DNA of 64,000 nucleotides from Dysgonomonas sp. Marseille-P4361 (GTDB lineage Bacteria; Bacteroidota; Bacteroidia; Bacteroidales; Dysgonomonadaceae): NCBI RefSeq assembly GCF_900343125.1, contig NZ_OPYL01000008.1, positions 1 through 64,000 of the forward strand, written 5' to 3'. This document shows, piece after piece, positions 35,323-44,471 of this stretch (within the stretch, counting starts at the first letter, position 1; each line of letters begins with the position of its first letter). The position numbers and the translations under genes were made by a program. The notes below the pieces were generated by a model, which was not told the DNA's origin, did not search any database, and was given only the letters and a program-made list of their open reading frames with translations.

Positions 35323-38300
35323 TTAGAATGTAACGTTAAGTCCCATGCTATATGTTTTTTGTTGCGGATAATGTCCATTACTTACTGAAGGACTTTCTGG
35401 ATCCACATATTTAAAATGACTAAAAGTAAGTAGGTTTGTTCCTGCCATATAAATATTGATTCTAGAGAATGGAGTTTTTTTCAATAGCTTAGCTGGAAGA
35501 TTATATCCTATTTGAGCATTTTTCAAACGAAGATATTCTCCATTTACCACCCACCAGCTTGAACGCCATGCATTATTTCCATTAGAGATAGTACTCAGAC
35601 GAGGGTATTTTGCTCCGGTATTTTCAGGAGTCCATGAATCTTCTGCCAAATAAGAAGGAGTATTTCCGCTTCCAGAGAAAACACTTGTATAGCTAGTAGA
35701 GGATGTTACTCCTGTATCATAAACGCCTGATAACTCGTAGTCAACATGAGATACTCCCTGCCATAGCATACTTGCATAGAAGTCCTTATATGACACGTCT
35801 AGATTTAATGAGAAATTGATTTCAGGTATTTGTCCATAGCCTATTTTGACGTAATCATGGTCTGCATTAATAACTCCGTCTCCATTATAATCCAGATACA
35901 TAATATCTCCCAGACGTTTTTCTCCACTTGGAGCTACCGGATATACATCTAGTTGTTCTTGTGTCTGAAAAAGACCTAAAGCTTTATAGCCATATCTGGC
36001 ACCCATAGATTCTCCCAATACTCCTCTATAATTAGGGTAATTGTCGCTAACAGCTTTAGATAGCACACGGTTACGAGCAAATGATACATTTCCTCTAAGG
36101 CCATAACTCCAATCAGAGTTGATACGGTTATTATGTTTTACTGTCAATTCAATCCCTCTGTTATCTACCTTTCCTGTATTTCTGAATGAAGGATAATAAC
36201 TTCCCAATGAAGTAGGATAAGAGCCTGATTGTTCTTCCAAAATATTTTCCGTTAATTGGTAGAAAACATCAACTTCTAAACCTAACATTCCTCTCCACAT
36301 TTCGACATCAACCCCCACATTGAATGTTTTAGTAGTATACCAAGTTAAATCGCTATAGAGATATGGATTTTTAGTGTAGAACTGTGATATTGGTCTTCCC
36401 CCTAAAATCATGCTATTTCCAGCTAATTTATAAGTAGGCTTATCAAGAAATGGTTCTACAGTAGCATCATTTCCTGCTACTCCATAACTACCTCGAAGTT
36501 TTAGTAAGTCTACATTAGGCAATGCTTTTTGGAAAAACTCTTCTTGAGAGATCACCCATCCAGCTGATACCGAAGGGAAGAATCCCCATCTATTTTCTGT
36601 CGGGAATTTATAAGAGGCATCGTTACGGAAAGCAAATTCTAATAAGTATTTGTTATCGTAAACATAGTTTAAACGACCAACCCAAGATTGATATCCCGTA
36701 TAGCCGTGTGATCCTGATATAGCTGCTTCAGGAAATTCCCCTCCATGTTCTATATCTACAGGATTATCAATAACATAACCTCTTTTGGTTCCTGTCATAG
36801 TATTAGAGTAGTTTTTTGTCTTTTCATACAATGCTATTGCAGAAACATTATGTTTCCCGAAAAGACGAGAATACTCTAATTGTGGACGTAACATGTAAGT
36901 ATCTCCCCAAGAAGAAGCTTTACTATAGCCTCTTGCTTTATTATACCCACTAGCTCCTGCTACCCACTCGTCAAAACTACTGTTCACTCCATATAGTTCA
37001 TAATAACCGTCAAAATTAGAATCCGCAGTATGGCCATAGTCATAAGAAGCAAAAAGAGAAGCCTTTAATCCTTTTAGATAATCTGTTATATCTGAAAAGT
37101 CATACTCCAGTTTATAATTTGATTCTAAGCGCCAACGATTTTGTTTTTTATAACCTGAATTATATAGAGCAGCATAACCATTTACCAGATAACTTGATCC
37201 TTGCCAGGCAGTTGGCATTCCGTTATATTCTGATTTAATGATAGGAATAGAATTGATAGCCTGTCTGATAGGGTCAAACTCTTGTTGCCCTCCGATTGCC
37301 GAACCCGGCCAATTTCTATCAGTTCTATAGCCTGATATATTAGTTGTAAACTTTAAGTTCTTTGCTACTTTTATATCTAAGTTAGCACGTACATTATAAC
37401 GATTAAAAGATGTATTTTTTAAAGTTCCTTCTTGATCCATCACTCCAAGACTGGCAAAATATTTCACTTTATCAGTTCCTCCCGAAGCAGACACATTATG
37501 CTGATTGGTTGACCCAGTTTGAAATACTTTTTCCAGCCAGTCTGTTTGTCCCCAGATACTATTAGGATCATTACTCATCACCTTGTTTTGTATATCGGCA
37601 GTCCACAAAGGATCTAGACCATCCATAGATCGAGCTTTATTGTGCCAATACATATAGTCAGGAGCATTTAGGAATTCAGGCATAGCTGTATTTTCTGTTA
37701 GAGTGAATGAGCCATCATACATTATTTTTGCAGGGCTTTCACTTCCTCCTTTTGTGGTAATCAAAATAACACCATTAGCTCCCTGTACACCATAGATTGC
37801 GGCAGAAGCATCTTTCAATACAGATATGCTCTCTATATCGTTAGGATTTACATAGTCCATAGATCGTGCAACTCCATCGACCAATACCATTGGTCCATTA
37901 CCTCCAAACGACTGCAATCCTCTAACATATAGAGCTGTACCATCATCTCCGGGTTTACCAGAACTCTGAATACTTGTCAACCCCGAAATTTTACCAGTAA
38001 GCAAGTTAGAAGTGTTTTGCATAGGAGCTTTCATCAGATCCTTTGAGCTAACTTGAGATACGGATCCGGTTAAGTTTATTTTCTTCTGAATCCCATAACC
38101 TACTACAACTACTTCGTCAAGAGCTGAAGCTGATTCTTTCATTACGACCTCGATACTCTCTTGATTGTTTACTTTAACTGTGATGCTCTCATAACCAATA
38201 TAGCTAAAACGCAGAGAAGCATCTGGTTTTACTTTAATTGTAAAATTACCGTCTACATCAGTAATTGTTCCTTGAGAAGAACCTTCCACCATCACATTCA

Positions 38301-38568
38301 CTCCGATTAAAGGAACTCTTTGCTCATCAAGGACAGTTCCTTTTACAGTGATTTCTTGCACAAGATTGTACGCTTTTTCAGCGTGCTCTCTTTCTCCATT
38401 TCCGGAAACAACGAAGTCTTTCATTGCTGCTTTCTCGCTTGCAAAAGTATTTTCTGCAAACAAAGAGAAGACACACACAAAGCTTAGAAATGTTGTGACT
38501 TTCATGATTTTAAATAAAGGTAAGTCCCGTTTAAAACTTACATGCATTAAAGCATTACTTTTTTTCAT
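35323..38568 (-). CDS. SusC/RagA-family TonB-dependent outer-membrane transporter
   Basis: This is the outer-membrane importer of the second locus. The chain (1081) begins with a cytoplasmic-type N-region before the hydrophobic signal core (MKVTTFLSFVCVFSLFA). This extended leader is common in the family, and a shorter start at 38505 is possible. Next come a carboxypeptidase-D-like domain (VKGTVLDEQRVPLIGVNVMV), LDEVVVVGYG before the plug, a GNGPMVLVDGVARSM plug segment and a barrel ending in SMGLNVTF. It lies 34 bp after the epimerase gene and 23 bp before the SusD gene, so cytoplasmic and outer-membrane functions are co-transcribed. Confidence 0.96.
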   Translation of the reverse strand: MKKSNALMHVSFKRDLPLFKIMKVTTFLSFVCVFSLFAENTFASEKAAMKDFVVSGNGEREHAEKAYNLVQEITVKGTVLDEQRVPLIGVNVMVEGSSQGTITDVDGNFTIKVKPDASLRFSYIGYESITVKVNNQESIEVVMKESASALDEVVVVGYGIQKKINLTGSVSQVSSKDLMKAPMQNTSNLLTGKISGLTSIQSSGKPGDDGTALYVRGLQSFGGNGPMVLVDGVARSMDYVNPNDIESISVLKDASAAIYGVQGANGVILITTKGGSESPAKIMYDGSFTLTENTAMPEFLNAPDYMYWHNKARSMDGLDPLWTADIQNKVMSNDPNSIWGQTDWLEKVFQTGSTNQHNVSASGGTDKVKYFASLGVMDQEGTLKNTSFNRYNVRANLDIKVAKNLKFTTNISGYRTDRNWPGSAIGGQQEFDPIRQAINSIPIIKSEYNGMPTAWQGSSYLVNGYAALYNSGYKKQNRWRLESNYKLEYDFSDITDYLKGLKASLFASYDYGHTADSNFDGYYELYGVNSSFDEWVAGASGYNKARGYSKASSWGDTYMLRPQLEYSRLFGKHNVSAIALYEKTKNYSNTMTGTKRGYVIDNPVDIEHGGEFPEAAISGSHGYTGYQSWVGRLNYVYDNKYLLEFAFRNDASYKFPTENRWGFFPSVSAGWVISQEEFFQKALPNVDLLKLRGSYGVAGNDATVEPFLDKPTYKLAGNSMILGGRPISQFYTKNPYLYSDLTWYTTKTFNVGVDVEMWRGMLGLEVDVFYQLTENILEEQSGSYPTSLGSYYPSFRNTGKVDNRGIELTVKHNNRINSDWSYGLRGNVSFARNRVLSKAVSDNYPNYRGVLGESMGARYGYKALGLFQTQEQLDVYPVAPSGEKRLGDIMYLDYNGDGVINADHDYVKIGYGQIPEINFSLNLDVSYKDFYASMLWQGVSHVDYELSGVYDTGVTSSTSYTSVFSGSGNTPSYLAEDSWTPENTGAKYPRLSTISNGNNAWRSSWWVVNGEYLRLKNAQIGYNLPAKLLKKTPFSRINIYMAGTNLLTFSHFKYVDPESPSVSNGHYPQQKTYSMGLNVTF

Positions 38569-38602
38569 AAATTGTAATGAATTAGATTTAACATTTTTCG
38601 AT

Positions 38603-39775
38603 CTATTTTTTATCTATTTCCTCTAGCGTTTTCCAACACTGAAGGAGTCCCCTAGGCACATGAAAACAGCCTTTCCACTTGCCACCTTTAAGAGAAAGTA
38701 AAGGTTCCCCCTGCCTGTTTAAGTAACCAAACCATTCTCCGTATTGAGGATCTTTAAAGTGTCTCCACGTATAATTATGTATTTTTTCAAACCATTCCAG
38801 ACATTCTTTCGATTGAGTTAGATTATAACCTTTCAACAGAGCTATAAGAGTTTCTATATGTACCCACCATAGTTTTTGATCCCATTCTAACTGTTGTGTG
38901 GGACGTCCTAAGCGATCCATGAAATAGAATATTCCTCCATGCTCTTTGTCCCAGCCATATTCGAGCATAGTTATAGCTATTTCAACTGCTTTCTCGGCTA
39001 ACTCAGGACGATTTAATCGTTTCGAAAGATCCATAGAGAACCACATAGCCTCTATAGCATGCCCAGGATTAACTAGTCTCCCATCAAAAGTATCTGACAG
39101 TTTTCCGTCAGATTCTATATTTTCCACAATGATCCCGCCTAATTCGGGGCGATAGAAGTCTTCAAAAATAGTTTTGATACAATCTTCTATCAGGATATCT
39201 AAAGATTTAGCATCTAACAAGTGTTCTATCTCCAGTGCGAGATTGCAAAGAATCATTGGTAAAGCAAAGTTTTTGAGATTCCTAGTTCCCGGATAACTCT
39301 TATTCCATTGCCCTTTGGGATTATCTGCTTTGGATAGAATAATTTCAAATGTTTTTTTTGCTATTTCTCCATACTCTTCGTTATTTGTGGCTTTGTTCAA
39401 TTGACCAAAGGCAATAGTCGCAAAAGTGTAAGAGAAGATATTGTAAGGTTCGACCAATGGTTTTCCTTCTCTGGTAAGAGAAAAATACCAATTTAGATTA
39501 CCATCATGTCCGTATTTTTTTAGGAATTCGGCTCCTTGAATAGCACAGTCTAACCATTCTTGTTTTTTTTCTACAGTGTTGTACAATGTAGAGAACATCC
39601 ATACTTGACGGGCTTGTAACCAAATAAATTTGTCGGTGTCAAATACTTTCCCATCTCTTTCGAGACAAGTAAAATATCCTCCAAACTCATTGTCTTGAGA
39701 ATTGTCCATCCAGAAAGGGATAACATTATCAAGTAGCTCTGATTTGTATTGATTCGCTAATTCTTTAAAATTCAT
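38603..39775 (-). CDS. N-acylglucosamine 2-epimerase (AGE) family protein
   Basis: AGE-family (alpha/alpha)6-barrel enzymes epimerise or isomerise sugars at C2: GlcNAc/ManNAc, cellobiose/Glc-Man, or mannose/fructose. Family segments include NEFGGYFTCLERDG, FIWLQARQVWMFS, NPGHAIEAMWF and KLWWVHIETLIALL, with the catalytic-type histidines in the latter two. The chain has no signal peptide, so it acts in the cytoplasm. I prefer the ATG at 39775 (MNFKELANQY). Another in-frame ATG at 39784 adds three residues. It lies between the MFS porter gene and the SusC gene, suggesting that it acts on the sugar the porter brings in. Sequence alone does not discriminate among the substrates. Confidence 0.87.
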   Translation of the reverse strand: MNFKELANQYKSELLDNVIPFWMDNSQDNEFGGYFTCLERDGKVFDTDKFIWLQARQVWMFSTLYNTVEKKQEWLDCAIQGAEFLKKYGHDGNLNWYFSLTREGKPLVEPYNIFSYTFATIAFGQLNKATNNEEYGEIAKKTFEIILSKADNPKGQWNKSYPGTRNLKNFALPMILCNLALEIEHLLDAKSLDILIEDCIKTIFEDFYRPELGGIIVENIESDGKLSDTFDGRLVNPGHAIEAMWFSMDLSKRLNRPELAEKAVEIAITMLEYGWDKEHGGIFYFMDRLGRPTQQLEWDQKLWWVHIETLIALLKGYNLTQSKECLEWFEKIHNYTWRHFKDPQYGEWFGYLNRQGEPLLSLKGGKWKGCFHVPRGLLQCWKTLEEIDKK

Positions 39776-39805
39776 ATAATACACTTAAATAGATATATAA
39801 TTCGG

Positions 39806-41227
39806 TTACTTAATTCGTTCAGAGGTTTCTGACGGAGTCCAAAATTTTTCAATTTCTTCTAACGATTTCCCTGTAGTTTCGGGCATCAATTTCCATACAA
39901 TAAGGATATATGGTATACACATGACCGCAAATAAGAGGAATGTTCCGGCTGGTTTTAGAGTTTCTAACATCCAAGGAGTCAATTGTCCTATAAGGAATGT
40001 TCCGGTCCAAAGGGAAAATCCCGCAATGGACATAGCTATCCCCCTTACTTTGGTAGGATACATTTCTGAGAGGAACACGAAAATGACTGCAGATATGGAT
40101 ATGGCACAGAAGAACACGTATGAAAGGAAGAACACTAATAACATTTCACTAGGCAGTCCTAATGATTCTGATTGAGTAAAATAGAAAGTAATCAGTAACA
40201 GACACAGAATCATTCCCGATACTCCGATATAAACCAATTTTTTACGTCCTATTTTATCTATAATGAAAACAGCGAGTACTGTTGTAAGTACATTAACCAA
40301 TCCTACTATGACTTGATAGAAAAGTGAATCGCCACTAGACAAACCTGCACTCTCAAATATTGTTGGTCCATAATACATTACTGCATTTACGCCCATAAAC
40401 TGTCCTAGTATGGCAATGGCTGCGCCAATCAATACCGCTTTGCGAATACCCGGTTCAAATACTACTCTCCAATTTACTTTCTGACCGGCAGCAACTAATC
40501 GGATCGACTCCAATTCTGTATTTGCTGCTGTTTCTCCACCCAAAAGACGTTCTAAAATAGTATTTGCTTTTTCTTCTTTCCCTTTCAGCACCAACCATCT
40601 TGGACTCTCAGGAATGAAAGAAATAACAATCAAGAAGAATAACGCAGGTACTGCTGCCATTCCTAGCATGGAACGCCAAACCTCCTCGTAGAATATGGTG
40701 CGTAACAGAGGAATTGAAATCTCTGCTGCTCCATTTTGAGAATATTCCAGAAGTTTAAAGTTCACCAAATAAGCACCTAAGATGCCTATAGTCACCGCCA
40801 GTTGATAAAGTGCAACTAACTTTCCTCTATGCTGAGGAACTGATATTTCGGATATATAGAGAGGCGATGCAATAGAAACAACTCCAATCCCCATCCCTCC
40901 TATAATACGAGCAATAACCAAAACATTAAAATCAGTAGAAACTGCACAACCAATAGCTGATAATATAAACAGAATGGCAACAAAAGACATTGTTGGTTTT
41001 CTACCCAGCCTGTCGCACATTACTCCGGCAAAGAGTACTCCTATAATAGAGCCTAAAAGAGCACATCCTACATACCATCCAGATGCTAAAGTATCTAGAT
41101 CAAATTGTTCCGAAACTTGAGAAATTGTCCCTGACACTACGGCTACATCATAACCAAACAAGAAACCACCTAGAGCAGCTACAAGTGTCAGAAATGTGAC
41201 ATACTTCATATTTATAGTTGAATCCAT
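39806..41227 (-). CDS. MFS sugar porter (XylE/GLUT-like)
   Basis: This inner-membrane sugar:proton symporter of the sugar porter family has twelve predicted helices. Signature motifs are all present: GGFLFGYDVAVVSG, CDRLGRKP (loop 2-3), PESPRWL after helix 6, DKIGRKKLV (loop 8-9), and the C-terminal PETTGKSLEEIE. Length (473) is normal. This is not a NanT-type sialic-acid carrier, so a neutral hexose, pentose or disaccharide is the more likely cargo. It is encoded between the Tat-exported DUF4434 protein and the 2-epimerase with gaps of 10 and 30 bp, consistent with uptake followed by C2 epimerisation. Confidence 0.93.
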   Translation of the reverse strand: MDSTINMKYVTFLTLVAALGGFLFGYDVAVVSGTISQVSEQFDLDTLASGWYVGCALLGSIIGVLFAGVMCDRLGRKPTMSFVAILFILSAIGCAVSTDFNVLVIARIIGGMGIGVVSIASPLYISEISVPQHRGKLVALYQLAVTIGILGAYLVNFKLLEYSQNGAAEISIPLLRTIFYEEVWRSMLGMAAVPALFFLIVISFIPESPRWLVLKGKEEKANTILERLLGGETAANTELESIRLVAAGQKVNWRVVFEPGIRKAVLIGAAIAILGQFMGVNAVMYYGPTIFESAGLSSGDSLFYQVIVGLVNVLTTVLAVFIIDKIGRKKLVYIGVSGMILCLLLITFYFTQSESLGLPSEMLLVFFLSYVFFCAISISAVIFVFLSEMYPTKVRGIAMSIAGFSLWTGTFLIGQLTPWMLETLKPAGTFLLFAVMCIPYILIVWKLMPETTGKSLEEIEKFWTPSETSERIK

Positions 41228-41237
41228 AATGTCTATT

Positions 41238-42326
41238 CTATAGATTGAAGTATTCTTTGTATCTATTGTATAGATGTCCTGCTTGCAAATAAGCTGATTG
41301 TGGGCTCATAAAATGAGAGAATTCGAAAGTTATAGCCTTATCAAATCCTGCGCGTTTAGCAGCTTCCAACTTCAACCTTAGTTTGTCGAATTTGATCGGA
41401 AGAAATTTGATCGGCATATCTCTGTCGAAAGTCTCGGCATTTGTCCAACATTGCATGCCATATTTATCTGCCAGTTTCTTATTTACAGTAAAAAATGCAT
41501 CTAGCTCATTATAGTCTATATGTCCGTCCTGAAAAGCACAAGCATCTACAACATCCTTGATTCCATCAAAAATTTCGCTCCATTCCCTTTCATGTTCCTC
41601 AACCGATACAGCATCCGATTTTGCAAGTGTACTCGATGCTGCCATTACAGCTTTTTTACCATCGATCCATGGAGAGATAAAAGTAGGAAGCCCTCCCGAT
41701 ACATCTTTACATTGTTTCCCCATCGAATGAAATGCTGCAATAGCTCCTTTCGTTGCACGGCTTATTTCGCCACTGATATACCAGCCTCCAAAACTTTTAT
41801 AGTGTCCATAAGTCGCCCAAACCTCATCTATTACATATTTATTATGCTCTATTTCGTACGACAGATCACCTGTATCCCAGTATTCACCTGAATCGTAAAG
41901 ACCGAAATAAAATTTCATGCCATATTTGTCGCAAAGTCTCAAATACATATCGACCAAGTCAACGGAAGGCATGTAGCATCCTTTATTCAGCAAATATTTT
42001 GAAGGATAAGTGATAAACTTGCGATAACCAGATCTGATCATAATTACCGTATCTATACCAATCGCTTTCATGTGTTGAAAATCCAGATCCCATTCTCTTT
42101 CACCCCAGTTTTGATGAGGAATATCGTGAGATATTTCATCTACAAAAGTTCCTGATAATTGTAATGCATTCCCTTTAGGTACAATCAACTTACTGTCGAT
42201 AGATAAATCTATCGAATTTTCAACAAGCTCCGGAGCCCTTTGACAACTTGAGGCAAAAACTCCCGTCATAGCTGCTGTTCCTGCAACTGCTGCTTGTTTT
42301 AAGAAATCCCTTCTATTATTTTCCAT
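41238..42326 (-). CDS. Tat-exported DUF4434-family putative glycoside hydrolase
   Basis: The N-terminus NNRRDFLKQAAVAGTAAMTG is a twin-arginine signal, and SSC just after it may be lipidated. The mature chain is a TIM-barrel-like DUF4434 protein with the family opening SGTFVDEISHDIPHQNWG, DFQHMKAIGIDTVIMI, YFGLYDSGEYWD and GGWYISGEI. The last carries an acidic residue placed as in glycosidases. Length is 362. Tat export suggests folding or cofactor acquisition before secretion. It lies 18 bp after the FAD oxidoreductase gene and 10 bp before the porter gene. Hydrolase activity is proposed only by fold and context. Confidence 0.82.
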   Translation of the reverse strand: MENNRRDFLKQAAVAGTAAMTGVFASSCQRAPELVENSIDLSIDSKLIVPKGNALQLSGTFVDEISHDIPHQNWGEREWDLDFQHMKAIGIDTVIMIRSGYRKFITYPSKYLLNKGCYMPSVDLVDMYLRLCDKYGMKFYFGLYDSGEYWDTGDLSYEIEHNKYVIDEVWATYGHYKSFGGWYISGEISRATKGAIAAFHSMGKQCKDVSGGLPTFISPWIDGKKAVMAASSTLAKSDAVSVEEHEREWSEIFDGIKDVVDACAFQDGHIDYNELDAFFTVNKKLADKYGMQCWTNAETFDRDMPIKFLPIKFDKLRLKLEAAKRAGFDKAITFEFSHFMSPQSAYLQAGHLYNRYKEYFNL

Positions 42327-42344
42327 CGTTATTTTAATGTTCTT

Positions 42345-44192
42345 TTATTTGTAATCTCCATGAAGATCTACTGATCTAGAATTGAATGGATCTAAAACTC
42401 TATCAACAAGTACAGCAAATTGCCCTCTCGTTATAGGGTCATCCATGTTTCCCGCAAACGTCTCCATATCGGCAGGTAACACTATATTCTCCTTCTCCCC
42501 AATTTTATTAATGATATTAAACACTTCACGATAGCTCAATGTTTTACCGGTTGCCTCAACTTTAACATAAGGATAAATATCTGTCAGACCACTTATTTCT
42601 GTATCTAATAAAGGATCATTTATTCGCAACCATGTTTCATTCGCCCAACCAACATTTCTTCCTTCTCCCTGCAATATTCCGGTTGCCCCGATTCGTTGAT
42701 ATGTCTTAAAATTTTTGTCATCCTTAGCTACATCTAAATAGGGAAGTAAATATCCATTTTCTTCAAGCAACTTCGCTTGTACATCACGTACCGATACTTC
42801 TCGTATTTCTATATTCTTATCGACAGCTAAGGCAGCCAGAACTCCTGCAGCCTGTCCTACTTGCAATACAACAGGTTGTAATCTGGTTGTACCATTAACC
42901 AGATTAGTTACCGAAATTGATTTTTCAGCTACAATCAATCCATCTACTTCTTTGGGTATCAGTGCACCTAACGGTAAACCATAAGATGGAATCGGATGAA
43001 AATATAAATTAGGTAAGTCATCATAGCCTTTGTATCGGGCATGATGATGATCAACAGGGTAATCACCTACAGCAACAGATGTTCTATAAAGCTTTTCCGG
43101 TTGACTGTAAGGTTTTACTATATGATTTAAATTAAATTGCACAACGCCTTCAATACGTCGGGACTCTCTATAATATGGGATAAAAGGTAATAGGTCTGAA
43201 GTTGGGTACTCATCATCTGCCAAACCTAACGTATTAAAGCCTAATTCTTTTTGGATGAAGTATAGGAAAGACAGCGTAAAATTCTTTGCTTTCTTGAGTT
43301 CCTCCGTCCTTTCTTCTTTTGACAACTCTATCAAATTAAGATAATAATCATTGCCTTCGATAGGCCAATTGATCATATATTTATTATTTGGCAGTTTGCC
43401 ATAATTGATCATATCCTGAGAACTCCACATTCTTTCCGGCTCTTTAGGCTCTATACAAATATCATTTATAGCCGCACAAGCAAAATAGGTAGAGTCATAA
43501 CCCTCGGGGCGTGCAATCGTCACATCTTTTCCGTAATCTTTCAAAATAGCTACATACGTCAGATCTTGTATTATATCGTTGGCTTCGTCAGGTGCGATTT
43601 CTTCTCCAGTAGTTTCTCTTTTATCCATACCTATCTGATATGCCACTCCGCACATTTTAGCGACATCACCCAATTCTGTTGCATCTATCAACACTTTAGC
43701 TATTACTAGCTGAGGTTTACCATCTCTATTAACTGTAGCATACCATAACCCTTCTTTTTTCTCTACAGAAATCAAAGAAGAATTATCCCATAAGCTCAAC
43801 GCTTTTTCTTTAGCTACCATATTATGAAAAATAGCATTCCCTACAGAAGGCTCAAACAAAACATCACTAACCCAACCTGTTTTCAATGCATCCAACGAGC
43901 CATAACGATTGGATAAGGAATCTCTAAATTCTCCAAAGAAACCGCTTGGTAGATTTTTATTACCATCAATAGCACTTACTCCTGCGGAAGTGAGCATTCC
44001 TCCAAGCCAAGAAGTCTCCTCAATCAATAAAACATCTTTAGCCATTCTCGAAGCCTGCACACTAGCAGCAACACCACTGGCGGAACCACCAACAACAAGA
44101 ACATCCACTTTATATTGGATATCATTCTTATTACACCCTAAAAAAACAAAATGAAATAATACAAGCAGCAATAACAATAATCTATTTTCCAC
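42345..44192 (-). CDS. FAD-dependent oxidoreductase (FAD_oxidored family), exported lipoprotein
   Basis: The chain opens with a lipoprotein signal ending at FVFLGC, followed by the dinucleotide-binding motif VDVLVVGGSASGVAASVQA and the family segment EETSWLGGMLTSAGVSAIDG. Further FAD-binding parts lie near LIDATELGDVAKMCG, and the C-terminus has ILQGEGRNVGWANETWLR and a SLH-like RGQFAVLVDRVLDPF. Length is 615. Relatives are often encoded in PULs beside lyases and DUF4434-type proteins, and their substrate is unknown. It is the first gene of the eleven-gene minus-strand run and diverges from the ROK regulator. An oxidised sugar or uronic-type intermediate could be its product or substrate, by inference. 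Confidence 0.87.
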   Translation of the reverse strand: MENRLLLLLLVLFHFVFLGCNKNDIQYKVDVLVVGGSASGVAASVQASRMAKDVLLIEETSWLGGMLTSAGVSAIDGNKNLPSGFFGEFRDSLSNRYGSLDALKTGWVSDVLFEPSVGNAIFHNMVAKEKALSLWDNSSLISVEKKEGLWYATVNRDGKPQLVIAKVLIDATELGDVAKMCGVAYQIGMDKRETTGEEIAPDEANDIIQDLTYVAILKDYGKDVTIARPEGYDSTYFACAAINDICIEPKEPERMWSSQDMINYGKLPNNKYMINWPIEGNDYYLNLIELSKEERTEELKKAKNFTLSFLYFIQKELGFNTLGLADDEYPTSDLLPFIPYYRESRRIEGVVQFNLNHIVKPYSQPEKLYRTSVAVGDYPVDHHHARYKGYDDLPNLYFHPIPSYGLPLGALIPKEVDGLIVAEKSISVTNLVNGTTRLQPVVLQVGQAAGVLAALAVDKNIEIREVSVRDVQAKLLEENGYLLPYLDVAKDDKNFKTYQRIGATGILQGEGRNVGWANETWLRINDPLLDTEISGLTDIYPYVKVEATGKTLSYREVFNIINKIGEKENIVLPADMETFAGNMDDPITRGQFAVLVDRVLDPFNSRSVDLHGDYK

Positions 44193-44221
44193 AATCCAAT
44201 TAGATTTAAAAAATAATAACG

Positions 44222-44229
44222 CAAAAATA
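44222..44229 (-). promoter_or_regulatory. Candidate -7 element (TATTTTTG) for the eleven-gene operon
   Basis: The plus strand reads CAAAAATA, that is TATTTTTG on the minus strand, ending 30 bases before the FAD oxidoreductase start. It sits immediately downstream of the palindrome at 44235-44264, where a bound regulator would overlap the promoter. Confidence 0.5.
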
Positions 44230-44234
44230 GTATA

Positions 44235-44264
44235 TTTTAATTAATACACAATACTTAATTAAAA
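44235..44264. promoter_or_regulatory. Perfect palindrome, probable ROK operator
   Basis: TTTTAATTAA and TTAATTAAAA are exact ten-base inverted arms around the spacer TACACAATAC, with arm centres 20 bp or about two helical turns apart. It lies in the 279-bp interval between the divergent FAD oxidoreductase and ROK genes, abutting a minus-strand -7 element. Local regulation by the adjacent ROK protein is the simplest reading. Confidence 0.55.
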
Positions 44265-44434
44265 ATTTTATTTAATCAATTGAATTTATCTTACATGTTT
44301 TTTATATATTTGTAATATATTTAAATACATCTTCAGGCCTATCCAAAGGAAACTCAGACACAACATCACTCTGAATATACTCCTTGAAAAAAGCCCGTAT
44401 ATTTTTAAATAAATTACTTATTAAAAAATTTAGT

Positions 44435-44442
44435 TATCTTTG
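44435..44442 (+). promoter_or_regulatory. Candidate -7 element (TATCTTTG) for the ROK regulator gene
   Basis: TATCTTTG matches the TAnnTTTG consensus and ends 29 bases before the ROK start codon. A second match, TATATTTG, occurs at 44305-44312 farther upstream. No clear -33 partner was found. Confidence 0.5.
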
Positions 44443-44471
44443 AACAACAAGATCAAACAACAATAAAACTA

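Noticed and set aside
38603-41227. Sialic-acid (nan-like) uptake operon
   Set aside because: The MFS protein has sugar-porter signatures rather than NanT features. No lyase or sialidase is present in the window, so a nan assignment is not supported.
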